NCBI GenBank assembly: GCA_037783415.1
Contig: JAZGTN010000190.1
Span: forward strand, 186,001 to 250,000
Direction of reading: 5' to 3'
Source of the DNA: Leptasterias polaris
Taxonomy: Eukaryota > Echinodermata > Asteroidea > Forcipulatida > Asteriidae
Length of the DNA stretch: 64,000 nucleotides
Made by a program: the position numbers and the translations under genes. This document shows positions 22,358 to 33,146 of the stretch, one piece after another. The notes under the pieces are model-generated. The model was not told the DNA's origin, did no database searches, and saw only the letters and a list, made by a program, of their open reading frames with translations. How positions within the stretch are numbered: position 1 is the stretch's first letter; each line of letters opens with the position of its first letter.

Positions 22358-23250
22358 AATAACCGCTATAGTTCTTATATAAAGCGCACACTACAACACA
22401 TTTTCAAAGCGCTTTACATTAGGTTCTCATTTCCCTTGAGAGTATACAGCCCGAGCTGCCGTGGCGCTCCGTAGGCCATTCAAACACAATATCAACCTCT
22501 ACCCTCGCAGGAACCCATGTATACCCTTGGGTAAAGAAAAGCAACTTGAGTCCGTCCGGTGCACTAGACCTCTCTTCCATGACCTGCTTTATGTGGGAAT
22601 TAGTTGTATAACACTGCTGGGATCCGTACATTTACTCCTGGGTGACGAGAAGCGATTATAACTAAATATCCTGCTTAAGGACACTAGCGTCAAGGGCGGG
22701 ACATGACTTTAGCACCATAATTCGAGTCTAGGGCACTAGACCGTTAATTCTGCCATATCTCTAAGGAGGTATTAGTGCAATGGCTATGGTGGAAATCCGT
22801 ACGTTAACAAATGGGAGATGAGAAGCATTTGTGACCGAGTGTTCTGCTCTAAGACACAATTGTCACAACCTGGACCTGAACCCACAACCCGATGATTTTA
22901 GCACCAGGACTTGAGACCAGTGCACTAGACAGTTATGCCATGTTTATGTGTAGACTGATTGGGATCTTTACAAATTAGGATTTGTATCCGACCCGAGTGT
23001 CCTGGTCTTGGACACAAGTTAGTGTCACGACCACGACTTGAACCATCACCCCGATGACTTTAGCACCAGAGCTCGAGTCTGGTGCACTAGACCGTTCTGC
23101 CATTTCTCAATGTGGATATTAGTACAATGGTTTTCCAATGGAAATCTGTCCATTTTACTCCTTGGTGATGAGAAGCAATTATACCTATATGTGTCTTGCT
23201 CAAGGACACAAGTGTCACGACCTGGACTTGAACTCAATCCCAAACTTCTA
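22358..23250 (-). repeat. SINE cluster: tRNA-like head-and-body units in tandem
   Basis: At 22358-22540 the tail and body of the tRNA-Leu-like SINE are visible (TATATAAAGCGCACACT, GCGCTTTACATTAG, GAGTATACAGCCCGAGCTGC). At least three head-like units follow, each with (minus strand) GGTCTAGTGCAC, a GACTCGAGCTCTGGTGC-like arm and a TTCAAGTCGTGGTCGTGACA-like T arm. They lie near 22706-22760, 22893-22945 and 23056-23110. Spacing is about 165-185 bp. The heads are diverged from the copies elsewhere in the window. Confidence 0.6.
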
Positions 23251-24116
23251 CATTTCACACAAAAACAATTCTCAAGAGAACTCACACGGGTTTACAGATC
23301 ACAAAGATATGCTATATTATATTAATTTTCCTATTAGTACATGTCATCAATATGTACTTTTTCGACCTGTTTACTGTTACAAATTGACGAGAGAGAAACA
23401 ACATGACAGGACAAAATGCTCGTCAAGTTGCAATGCCATGGATGGAATTCTACAAGTGCCTGGGGAGCTTATTTCCAAATAAAATAAATCGATTCCATCA
23501 GTGTATTTAAAAGACAGTTACTCCCCGGTGGGCCTCGCTAGAAGTTACAAACTGAAAATGTCAATTGCCACTCCGAAATTCCTGCTGTATCTCATGTTTG
23601 TATTGAAATACATGTGAGTTTTCGAGCCAAGCGAATTCCTGCTGTTGCTAATAAATATTAAACATACAATGAAGAGCAAAGTCACGATGAGTTAAAATTA
23701 ACACAACTCGTACGACAAATGGAACACAAATACATAAATACATAAATTATACATATGTAATATCACATATTGTTCATTGTCCTTTAGTTTCTAGTAACCT
23801 CTATGTACTTGTGTATTGATCTATCAGTACTTGCATTTATGTATGTACTTGTAATTACCTGAGTTGAATAAACGGAGTCTAAGAGCTCCACTCAAAAGAA
23901 AAACAAAATTGTACAACAACAAAGAAAACAGATCATAAAAAGTCCAATATTTGATGATTATAATTTGTAATTTGGGAGGCTAATCATCCTCACTAGCAGC
24001 TGGGAGGCTGAATTGCAAAGGACGCGGCTACAACGCACCAAACAAATTTACTTGAAAAAGAGCAATGGAGAGCTGTTGAGGTTATGAAACATTGTTAGAA
24101 AAGACACCCTTTGAAG
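23251..24116. other. Non-genic stretch with one dispersed 3'-end-like repeat
   Basis: No gene is seen. Bases about 23820-23915 are the reverse complement of the repeat at 9000-9070 (AATTACCTGAGTTGAATAAA then CGGAGTCTAAGAGCTCCACT), supporting a dispersed retroelement tail. Confidence 0.5.
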
Positions 24117-24478
24117 TTTAAAGGGAAGGTATTCTCTAAAAATTGATGGTAATAACAACCTATTTGTCAAAAGCCAACAGCAGCTTCCGATAGTATAAAG
24201 CATTATGAGAAACCATTCACTTCGAAGTTTTGTGGTTATGTAAAAATACAACAGTTATAATGCCCCAAATTTGAATCTGAGAAACGTTTCTGTCAGAAAC
24301 GCTTCTCAGATTGTGTATTCCTATTAGGGATTATTCTTCCTGCAAGGACATTATTTTCGCTCCCCATCTTCGGCGATATCTCAAAAAACGTGACCACCTT
24401 TTCAAATGAAATGTTCACATTAGTTTTATTGCATATAACTACATTTATAAGGATTAAAACAATCGAATTATTATTTGT
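24117..24478 (+). mobile_element. TTAA MITE family 2 copy, right end lost
   Basis: The left end TTTAAAGGGAAGGTATTCTC and all internal landmarks are present (AACAGCAGCTTCCGATAGTA, GAATCTGAGAAACGTTTC, TTCTTCCTGCAAGGACATT). The copy decays after AAAACAATCGAATTATT, without the expected GTATACTTTGCC end. Confidence 0.75.
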
Positions 24479-25514
24479 TTTAATTTATTTTTAACGGTTT
24501 TGGGTCTGATTGATGTACATTACAATAAAATAAACCACCAAGTAGATTTTGTTTGATCTGAAAAAGATTTCATCTGGCCAAGACGGATTAATGTTGATCT
24601 GGGGAGAACTGTTGCTGCTTATCCCTTTAAAGTAAATGAAGGTTTAATGTTCAGTATTTTAAGTATCATATAATCCCCTCCACGAGAAATCTGACGCTAC
24701 ACATGTCCACTTGGATGATAATACCAATGCAAACATTGATGCCCACCCCCGGCGCCACAGTACGAAGTAAGCATCGTGACCAGCTCGATACCTTCCGGCA
24801 GCTGTCAAGAAGCAACACACCAGCCTAACTACCCAACAATTTTGTAATGAGTATTTCTCGCATGACCTACATCAAACTGATTTAAGCTTCTCAAGGAATT
24901 GCTGTTACCTCTTCGTGAAATGCTTTTACGAGCCGAAGTAAATTGATGGGGTAGAGTACGCAATGTGTCAAGGAGAATAGTTTTAGCACTATAAAGATAC
25001 GACTTCAAAACTCCAGACTTCGCTTTTATTTTGTGAGTAGACGTCAAGGTACCAATCTCTGATCAATAATTAACGCCAGCTACATGTATTTTGGAAAGAT
25101 TTACCTAATTGATTGTGTCGGCGAGTGTTAAGTTGCCTTTACAAATTCTACTTTATAACTTCTTTGTAAAATTGTGGAGAGTCCATGTGATCTGTCCTAC
25201 AAATGTACTACTCAAGACATTAAGGGTATCCTTTTATACTTGAGGGGGTGTTACAGATTTGTCTCGGTTATTTTAAAGGTACTTGGGATGATTTCAAGTG
25301 CCTTCCAAAACCCTGCAGTGAAACAATATCCGCAGGCACTGCATCAAATGGGATTCGAGTCGGTAAATCGTGTATTAACCCATAATTGTTTTAAAAAGAT
25401 CTTATTGAAAAAAAAGAAAAAAGTTAATGGCCTGACGTTTCGATCCTAGCAGAGTCTTTCTCGAAGATCTAATTGATTTACTTCCGCTAGTTTTCAGGAC
25501 ACACATCATTAAGC
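24479..25514. other. Non-genic stretch
   Basis: No gene is supported. The 91-codon plus frame at 25174-25449 ends in an A/G run and the phrase GGCCTGACGTTTCGATCCTA (about 25429-25448). I recall that phrase as part of a dispersed repeat, so the frame is probably not a gene. Confidence 0.4.
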
Positions 25515-26168
25515 CAATTGTTCGAAATAAACATCATGTTTAGTCTATTTGAATCAAGATAAAGTGCAACTTTTACAATGATTGGATGAGTGCTGATTTA
25601 AGTTAATTTATTCTCAATAAATCAAGCTAATGAATAGCATTCATTGAGTAAATCATTGCTTTTCCAGGTTTGTTTACTCTCTTTGAATCAAGATAACGCA
25701 CAACTTTGCCGATGAGTAAATCGTTGCTGCTTCAAGTATGTTAACCCTCTTTGAAGCAAGATAAGGTACACGGTTTTTAATGATGAGAGCGTTTTTGATT
25801 CAGGCTTGTTTGTTCTCTCTGAATCAAGATAAGGTACATCATTGCCAATGAGTAGATCGTTGCTGTTTCAGGTTTATTTAAACTATTTGATTCAGGATAA
25901 GGTACATCATTGCCAATGAGTAGATCGTTGCAGCTTCAAGTTTATTTACTATTTTTGATTCAAGATAAGGTACAATATTGACAATAATTGGAACATCGCT
26001 GCTTCAGGTTTATTTACTCTATTTGTTTCAGGATAAGGCACAACATTAAAAATGATGGGAACATCGCTGCTTCAGGATTATTTTGAATCAAGATAAGGTA
26101 CAACATTGACAATGAGTAGATCGTTGCTGCTTCAGGTTTGTTTGCTCTCGTTGAACATGTATATCAAG
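25515..26168 (-). repeat. ~60-70-bp tandem repeat, array B (inverse of array A)
   Basis: Units read GCTGCTTCAGGTTTGTTTAC, TCTTTGAATCAAGATAAGGT and ACAACATTGCCAATGAG, the reverse complement of array A. Eight to nine units are visible and several are better conserved than those of array A (for example at about 25810-25980). The outer end runs into a diverged unit near 26150. About 6.1 kb separates the arrays. Confidence 0.8.
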
Positions 26169-27632
26169 AGAAGATAAGTGTAAGTTTCCAACCATTACAA
26201 ATCCGATATTCTACAGATTAGAGAAGAGTGCATAACGAGGGTTCATTTGGAAAATACTTTCTGTAAACCACGCACGGCCGTTCCGCAGTATTAAAATGTG
26301 CACGCCCTCAGTGTTCACGCTGCGTCCAGTTCATTCTGACAAGTTACGCGCGCGCGACATTTGCAAGTTTATGTTTACACCTGAAAAAGGTCACGTTTTG
26401 TGATTTGCATATCACCATTTCCTTAAATTTCATTGGTCGCAGGAATGTTTTGAATAAAAATAGTGATAATTCTCATGAATATTCATCTGATTAATCCTTA
26501 CTTGGATCTCCGAGGTCAATTCAGCCATGTGAGCTGCAATCCAGGGGCCACTGCGTACGGGGTGTCATGGTGTCGTCGTTTTACTATTTTGGCGTGCGAA
26601 TGACGTGCAAAAGAGTGTTATTTTATGGAAATAAGAGTTTTCATCAACAAAATCTGACCACAGATGTTTAAAAGAAGCATACTCCAAGCCAATCAGGATA
26701 AAAGAAGGTAAAAGACAGCGGGATGATTTGTGATATTAGAGATTTTGTTTGGTTATTTTCCAACGTGTGAAAAATGATCTTTCGTTTATTATGTACATTC
26801 AATACACTATAATATACAGAGGCTACGTAGAGTTTGCATACGTTCATTTTGTACATCGTTGTGTCAGTGTCGGGATATTTTCATGACTGATTTCAAACTA
26901 GCCTAGGCCCTATGATTTAAGTTGTTAGGCCTACTGCATCTGTGTTTTCAAAACAATTTTTTACTAGGGTATATATTATAGGCCTACTTTTTTGAATGAA
27001 AACTGGAAAAAATTTCATTCTACACGTACATACAATCCTCCGATCCATCATGCCAACCCAAATGCAAATAATAATATACTAAATCGTGATTTGATTCTGG
27101 TCCCTGGGTGTCTGGAATAACACGTTTCTTGAAGTGAACTGTTACGTCCTGTGGTGGTATGGCTTAATTAATGGACATTATGTTTTTTTATTGGGATTGC
27201 TGATAATTAAACATTTTCTTATTTTCTCGAAATTACACAGCCACTGTCGAACTCGAACCCTGCCAGTGCCAGCTTACCAAAGCAGAGAGGACTATAAGTA
27301 GGCCTACATGTGAAGGTGAGTGACTATTCCAAGTAAAATTGTAACGCTACACTAGTCCGACTTGTATTTTCATTTTGAAGCCTTTAAACTCAGCTGTGCT
27401 ATTCATAATTTTGGAAATTAAAAGTCTTGCTGTGCATGTACCCCCCCCCCCCCCCCCCTTTGGCAAATTTGCATGCATATTATTTACACTATCTTGTCAT
27501 CATGTATCATTCAGCTGTTGAAAACAATTGTTTAAGTTTGATGTGATCATGATATGATGTATTTGCACACAAAATATTATAGCGTAGTAAATTAATACCC
27601 AACTTGAACCTTGCTTAAAAACAATATTTGTG
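26169..27632. other. Non-genic flank of the RAG1-like gene
   Basis: No coding frame is seen. It holds a C18 run at 27441-27458. On the minus strand, TATAGTCCTCTCTGCTTTGG...GGGTTCGAGTT near 27250-27295 weakly resembles a tRNA-derived head. I found no terminal inverted repeat here matching the far side of the gene at 29.7-31 kb, including no RSS-like CACAGTG heptamer in a paired position. Confidence 0.4.
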
Positions 27633-29654
27633 TTATTCTTCTATTTTTGCTTTTTTTCTACATGTGATGACTTTGGCTTGTACTTCTGGAGTGGTTGACA
27701 AGTGGTGACGTCGCATTGTTGTCATGAGACGCTGTACAACACGACCTGTCCTGTTGAACTCGGTGTGTATGAGCTCGCCTCCTTGCTCATTGAGGAGGCC
27801 AAACCCAACACCAAACCTGGACAGCTGTTCAACGGCGTGGTTCTCCAATAAGTGCATCTTTGGTGTGATGCTGGATTCAGGGAAACTCTCTCGGTAAGAT
27901 GCCATGAAGACCTTGATACACATATCTGCAAAAAAAAAAAAAACATCATTACTCTGGACTGGTATTAACATTGGTACTTCACAACAAAAATTAAATGGAG
28001 TTGAGTAATTACCAATGCGGTTCAAGTCATCTGGTGATAATGCCCTCCTATGGTTTATCGCAAAGTGTGCATCGGCAAATTTTAGGAAAATATCCTCGAA
28101 AGTAGACCCCAATTTAGCTGCTTCTCTGATGAGTTCTTGCTGATGTTTCAGTGGAATGTCATCGTTGGATACACTTTGAAGGATTCTGGGGGGTCCGCTT
28201 TTGGTGGATTTTCGAGGAGATTTGATTGAGCTGTGAGCAATTTTCTGCACAAACAATGGTTGTAAAGATGAGATGTAAAAAATGGATTGTCATAATTTGT
28301 GTTAGTATAAAACAGCATCATTGAATACAAAATGTACTATTTGTAAATTTGTAAATTTTGACTTAGTAATGTTTAAATGTGTTTACGTTTGGGTGTTTGT
28401 GTTGGCATTAAGCAGAAATTATGTGTTTGATGTTCTATTTCAGAAGCTAAATCCTAACCATCAATATTTTTATTATTATGAAAATGTTTATTAAGTACAT
28501 AATTTATTGATGGCTGTGGTATGCGAATGATGTAAATTTGACTTGTACACTTGTAAAAAGTATTTAAAGAAAATAATAATTAATAACAATGCAAGTTGTT
28601 TTACAATACATACCCGGCCTGGTGTTTTCAAGCGCACATCGTTTCCCTTGTGTGCACTAAGCTTTAACCAAGTCCAGCGATCACTGACTTCTTCAATTTC
28701 TGCTGGGATAGGTGTGCCTCTGCTGTGTTCCACTGCAACTTGCTTGAGAAGGTTTGCAGCCTTTATAATCTCATCTCTGTGTATTTTAACTGTGCTTGTC
28801 TCGGGATATGTTTGGATGGGGTTTGCTGATTTTGAACACAAGTCACAGTTACATGATGGTGTTTTATCCTTTTCTGGACAAACATGGTCAGCCATTTTGG
28901 ACAGTTTACCTATTGTTCCGCATACTGTGCAAACTGTTGTCAATGTGCTAAGCTGAAGCCTCAAAATTCGGGGTGATGATGTGACGTTGTCATGATTCAC
29001 ACTAACTTGACATACAGGGCAGGGAACGGTGTGACTGCCTCGAAAAACGAACCACTGCTCTAAACATGAAGAACAGTAGTTGTGTTCGCATTGAGTTTGC
29101 ACAGAAGGGGAGCTCAGGATACACTGGCATATTGCACATATGAAAATTGTCTCCACTGCCTTCTCTGTGCCAAGAATGTCGAGATTTGGGGGAACTGTGT
29201 ACGCAGAATCATTAGTCGCAAAGTTAAACAGATAACTTTTCTCACAGTCCTGTTTATTGAGGCTCGGTGGATTAATGTTCGGAAGACCTTTTCCAGTACG
29301 ATTTCTCTTAACAGGGCGACCCCCCTTAAGTACTTTTCTGTACTGCTCACATGTGGTGCATGTTCCAGATCTTGAGTGAGTCGGCCATTCGTCAGTAGTT
29401 TTTTGTGTAGCAGATGAATATTCAAATTCCCTAGTTTGTTGTTTACAATGTGTCAAATTACGCACACACCTCCAGCATAATTTATTCGGATGCCTTGTTG
29501 AATCATCGAGCCAGATATTTATACTGTACAGTATTTCTAATTCCTTTCTGTATTGTGCACAATCCACTGCCACATATGAATTATTTGTATTTAATTTTGT
29601 GCACACACGACACAACTTATCAAGTGCTAATTGATGAAACTGCAATGTATTCAT
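27633..29654 (-). CDS. RAG1-like zinc/RING protein with reduced transposase end, 3 exons
   Basis: Three minus-strand exons, 29654-28614, 28244-28013 and 27925-27633, join through GT-AG introns in phases 0 and 1. They give 521 residues with no internal stop. Zinc pairs: C15/C18, C60/C63 and C99/C102 (with W90 and H93). Next comes a C3HC4 RING (C173, C176, C189, H191, C194, C197, C212, C215), then a C2HC finger (C242, C245, H257, C259). The order and spacing, including HPxKLCWRC and a basic stretch after C102, follow the RAG1 N-terminal region. Residues 445-454 (TPKMHLLENH) and 471-475 (EQGGE) resemble the last catalytic-glutamate region of RAG1/Transib/Chapaev-type DDE transposases. Only about 185 residues separate the finger from that motif, so the DDE aspartate segment is missing. 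It is probably inactive as a transposase alone. It may be a reduced transposon protein or a host-co-opted gene, perhaps with DNA- or ubiquitin-related roles (inference). Start: the first ATG of the open frame. Confidence 0.75.
27926..28012 (-). other. Intron 2 of the RAG1-like gene (87 nt, phase 1, frame-neutral)
   Basis: GTAATT at the 5' end, and a 13-T pyrimidine tract followed by GCAG at the 3' end. The length is a multiple of three and the intron has no stop, so retention would insert 29 residues rich in F and V. The splice restores an Asp codon at residue 425. The long T tract and short length are typical of a genuine small intron. Confidence 0.65.
28245..28613 (-). other. Intron 1 of the RAG1-like gene (369 nt, phase 0)
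   Basis: The donor is CCGG|GTATGT and the acceptor is TTTGTGCAG|AAAA on the minus strand. The frame continues exactly from Arg347 to Lys348. Exon 1 reads on past the donor for 40 more codons in a hydrophobic, poor-quality extension before a stop, which supports splicing. Confidence 0.7.
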
Positions 29655-31045
29655 ATCTGGAAAACTTCCTGTAAAGATGTCATCGTTGCAATAAAGTGTT
29701 TACCTTGAAACAGTGAATCACAGTAGTATTGCAGTCTGTTTGTTCAACACATCTTTATTTGAGAGTCTGTGTTTGACGATCGCGATACGAACGTAAACAA
29801 CATACTGAGTAGTAGTCATAGAGCTATGGTAGTAGTACATAGATCTTTTTACTACACTAATCTACGTTTTGCATCCCGCGCGCTATTGACGTGTTGGCTG
29901 TGGAGGTGCGCGGTGCACGTCTGCGACTGTGTGTACATTTTAATAGGAGTTTTACGTGATTTTTTGTTCATCTCCGTGAAAAACACACTCTTAAAAATCT
30001 ATTTCTTGTAAATATGCCCGCTGTCTTGTTTTATTCGTTTGGGCTTTAGGGAAAACAAGTATATTTTTTTCAAGAAATTGGCTCCACTTTATCGGGAAAA
30101 CCCAGAATTTTTATTTTGGGACATTTTAGAATCAACAGTTTCTCACTATCTTCGGGAATTCACGTCCAGTTACCAGGGTGGAAAAACCCTCATATTTTAT
30201 ATTTTTCCTCACACATTATTACTCTCAATAAATAAAAGTGATCGATTGAAAGTGTTTATGATAAATTATGAACAAATAACTCGAAAATCAATTGGTTATG
30301 TATGGACAATTCAATGTAATTATCGTTTTTTTATTCAACGTTAACGTTGAGCCTCCGCCATTTTGGAAACGGATTGTTGTTTCATTACTGGAGGAAACGT
30401 TTGTTCGTTGCGAAATCTTTTAATGCGCTGTGTTAATGGGCTTGATACGGCCGTGCACGGTAGCAAAATACAGTCTGCTTTGCACCCAAACCGTCTCTCG
30501 TTGTCCACTACTCCTCACTGTGCTATGTCGTTACCTTTTAGCATTTATCAAACGTCCAAGCATAAAGTACTTGACTTTCAACTTGTGAATTATTATTAAG
30601 AAAAGATGCATTTACCCTTCTTGTAAGAAATAGAAGGAGCTGAACTTTCAATTGATAAACGATCGCTACTTTTTATGATTTATTGAATATTGCCCCCGGA
30701 TATAATTACAACAAAAAGTGCCATTATTAAGTTTAGAAAACGTGATGGGGGGGGGGGGGGGGGCATCTTAATTTGATTACACACAATTCACAGAGTGAAT
30801 ACAATTTTTCATTTTCAAAACTGACCAGCTGTCTGAACTGAAAGGAACTGTTTTTTGTTCGTGTATCGCAGCAGATGGTCTGACCTTTTGTCTATTGTTA
30901 GTTATGACCTCTGATTGCAATTTTCCTGTGAATAATGTAACGTATAAGTCCCAATTCTATCCCAGAATGACCCGGGGCAGGAAAGAGGGGTGGGGCTGGG
31001 TCCAAGTCCTCACTTACTGTTGTGCTGCAGTCGGCAAATGAAGCA
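29655..31045. other. Upstream flank of the RAG1-like gene; no other gene seen
   Basis: It may contain the promoter on the minus strand, but no TATA box or initiator can be assigned by eye. It holds a G17 run at 30747-30763. Plus-strand ORFs here (for example 29769-30344) lack family features. CACTGTG occurs once (near 30514) without a partner. Confidence 0.4.
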
Positions 31046-31049
31046 TCGA

Positions 31050-31805
31050 TTCAAATATATTTTAGGTACAGGGTTGTGCCTACATTTGGTAACAAGGTTG
31101 TGGCTACATCTAGGTACGGGTTGTGGGCTTGTGGCTAGATTTGGTAACAGGGTTGTGGCGACGTTTGGGTACAGGGTTGTGGCTAAATTCGGGTACGGTA
31201 TTGGGGCTACATTGAGGTACAGGGTTGTGGCTACATTTGGGTACAAGGTTATGGCTACATTTTGGTCGGGTTTGTGGCTAGATTTAGGTACGGGTTGTGG
31301 CTATATTTGGGTACAGGGTTGTGGCTAGATTAAGGCACGGAGAAGGGATACATTACGGTTCAGGCTTGTGGCGACATTTGGGTACAGGGTTTTGGCTTGG
31401 TTAAGTATCAGGGTTGTGGCTAGATTCAGGTGCGGAGATGGGGCTACACTACGGTACAGGGTTGTGGCTACATTTGGGTACAGGGTTGTAGCTAGATTCA
31501 GGTACGGAGAGGGGCTACATTACGGTACAGGTTTGTGGCTAGATTTTGTAACATGGTTGTGCTAGATTTAGGTACGGAGTTGGGGCTACATTTAAGTACA
31601 GCCTTGCGGCTACTTTTGGGTACAGGGTTATGGCTGGATTTTGGAACAGGTGTGTGGGTACATTCAGAGAGTTGTGGGTACATTCAGGTACAGGTTTGTG
31701 GGTATATTTGGGTACATGATTGTGGCTACAGGGTTTTGGTTTCATTGACACACATGGTAGTGACCGCACTTAGGTACATGATTGTAGCTTCAATAGAGCT
31801 AGGCC
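31050..31805 (+). repeat. Minisatellite, 24-bp unit, about 30 copies
   Basis: The consensus is GGTTGTGGCTACATTTGGGTACAG, with variants at the TAC/TAG (CTACATT/CTAGATT) and a few 1-3-bp indels. 24 bp equals eight codons, so each frame gives an octapeptide-like reading, but indels break every frame. Not coding. Confidence 0.85.
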
Positions 31806-32260
31806 ACATTTAGGTCTTGGGCAACACTACACCTTTTTAAAGATTTGTATACTAAGAGTATCTAAAAATGGAATAACCCAGATCTTTGCTTGTTGACCAG
31901 TATTTTTGTAGAGTATATACGTCGTAGAAAAATAAACACTTATAACGGATATACAGTAGTAACATACGGAAGGTTGTTCTAAACCTTGCAGCACGTACAT
32001 AAAGACCACTAGCAAAGTATCCCAGGCTGGTACCGCAAAGAAAATACCCACATTTCTTATTAATATTAATGCTGCACTCAAACACTCAATATTATTCACA
32101 TTAATGCTGAATCTTGACCACCGGAACACTTACTCTGTTTCCCGTGCGGTATAAATTAAAGAATGTTTAATCATGTTTAAAATTACACATAATTTTAAAT
32201 AATTTGGGGTTGATCAAAAATCGACTAATGCGGAAACTGAAAACGACCTTCGGATTAACG
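31806..32260. other. Non-genic stretch
   Basis: Nothing recognised. Short overlapping minus-strand ORFs have no family features. Confidence 0.4.
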
Positions 32261-32263
32261 TGC

Positions 32264-32630
32264 AGACGCTTTGCTAGAGCGCTGGCACGTGATTCCGTTA
32301 GTTCAAATCCCGCTCCAGTCAACTTTTCTTTGTTCAACCCGAAATTATTAAAAAAGATACCCAGTTTATTACTTGATAATTGAAATAAAAAAGTCGAATC
32401 ACCTTAAAGTGATCCCCTGGCTGCCGCTTCCCATGTTGTATCCTATCGTCTTAGGTCTGATCCCTGGCTTTAAAGCAGTTAACGGTTTCCACCCTCAAAC
32501 AAAGACATTGACAAAATAGGGAGACCGCCAACATAGGGCTAGATAGCTGGTAGAGTGCCGGCACATTAATCCATAAGGTTTTAGTTCTAATCCCGCTCTA
32601 GTCAAGTTCTCTTTGTTCAACCCTAAAAAC
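32264..32630 (+). repeat. Two tRNA-derived SINE heads of one family
   Basis: Copies at about 32264-32345 and 32538-32630 share an A-box-like segment (CTAGAGCGCTGGCACG; TAGCTGGTAGAGTGCCGGC), a B box (TAGTTCAAATCCCGCTC; TAGTTCTAATCCCGCTC) and the tail TTCTTTGTTCAACCC. A third copy is on the minus strand at 14840-14965. The 190 bp between them holds no other recognised feature. Confidence 0.6.
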
Positions 32631-32754
32631 TGGGCTGTTAAAATTAACAACATGGGTGAGTTATATTTGATAACTCCCATTGTGTGAATTTTAACATCCC
32701 AGTTTTTGCAGGAGTGTAATATTAATGGTTTGACCTGTCCTCGTTTTGGGGGGT

Positions 32755-33146
32755 TTAAAGGCACTGGACATGTTTGGTAATTACTAAAAATATATATTAG
32801 CATACAAACTTACTTGGTAACGAGCAACGAAGAGCTGTTGATAATATAAAACATTTTTGAGAAACGACTCCCTCTGAAGTAACGTAGTTTTTGAGAAAGA
32901 GGTAATTTCTCACTAAAATATTTGAATCTGAAAAATACTTCAGGCCTGAAGCCCTTTTTTCAGGCATCTGAAAGCACACAAATTTGTGCAACAAGGGTGT
33001 TTTTTCGTTCATTATTTTCATGCAACTTCGATGACCAATTGAGCCCAATTTTCACAGGTTTGTTACTTTATGCCTATGTTGGGATACACCAAGTGAGAAT
33101 GCTGGTCTTTGACAATTACCAAACGTGTCCAGTGCCTATAAAACAC
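32755..33146 (+). mobile_element. TTAA MITE family 1, full-length copy
   Basis: Left end TTTAAAGGCACTGGACATGT, right end ACGTGTCCAGTGCCTATAA. Interior landmarks are GAGCAACGAAGAGCTGTTGA, CTGAAGTAACGTAGTTTTTG, GTGCAACAAGGGTGTTTTTT and ATGTTGGGATACACCAAGTG. It is the best-preserved plus-orientation copy. Partial relatives lie at 42308-42640, 58880-59055 and 61650-61822. Confidence 0.85.

Noticed and set aside
28543..29425. Plus- and minus-strand ORFs of about 100-137 codons inside the RAG1-like exon 1
   Set aside because: They are shadow frames of the real exon; the cysteine pattern and splice sites support only the frame starting at 29654.
30990..31813. Plus- and minus-strand ORFs with GYRVVATF-type octapeptides
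   Set aside because: They come from the 24-bp minisatellite; indels between units break every frame.
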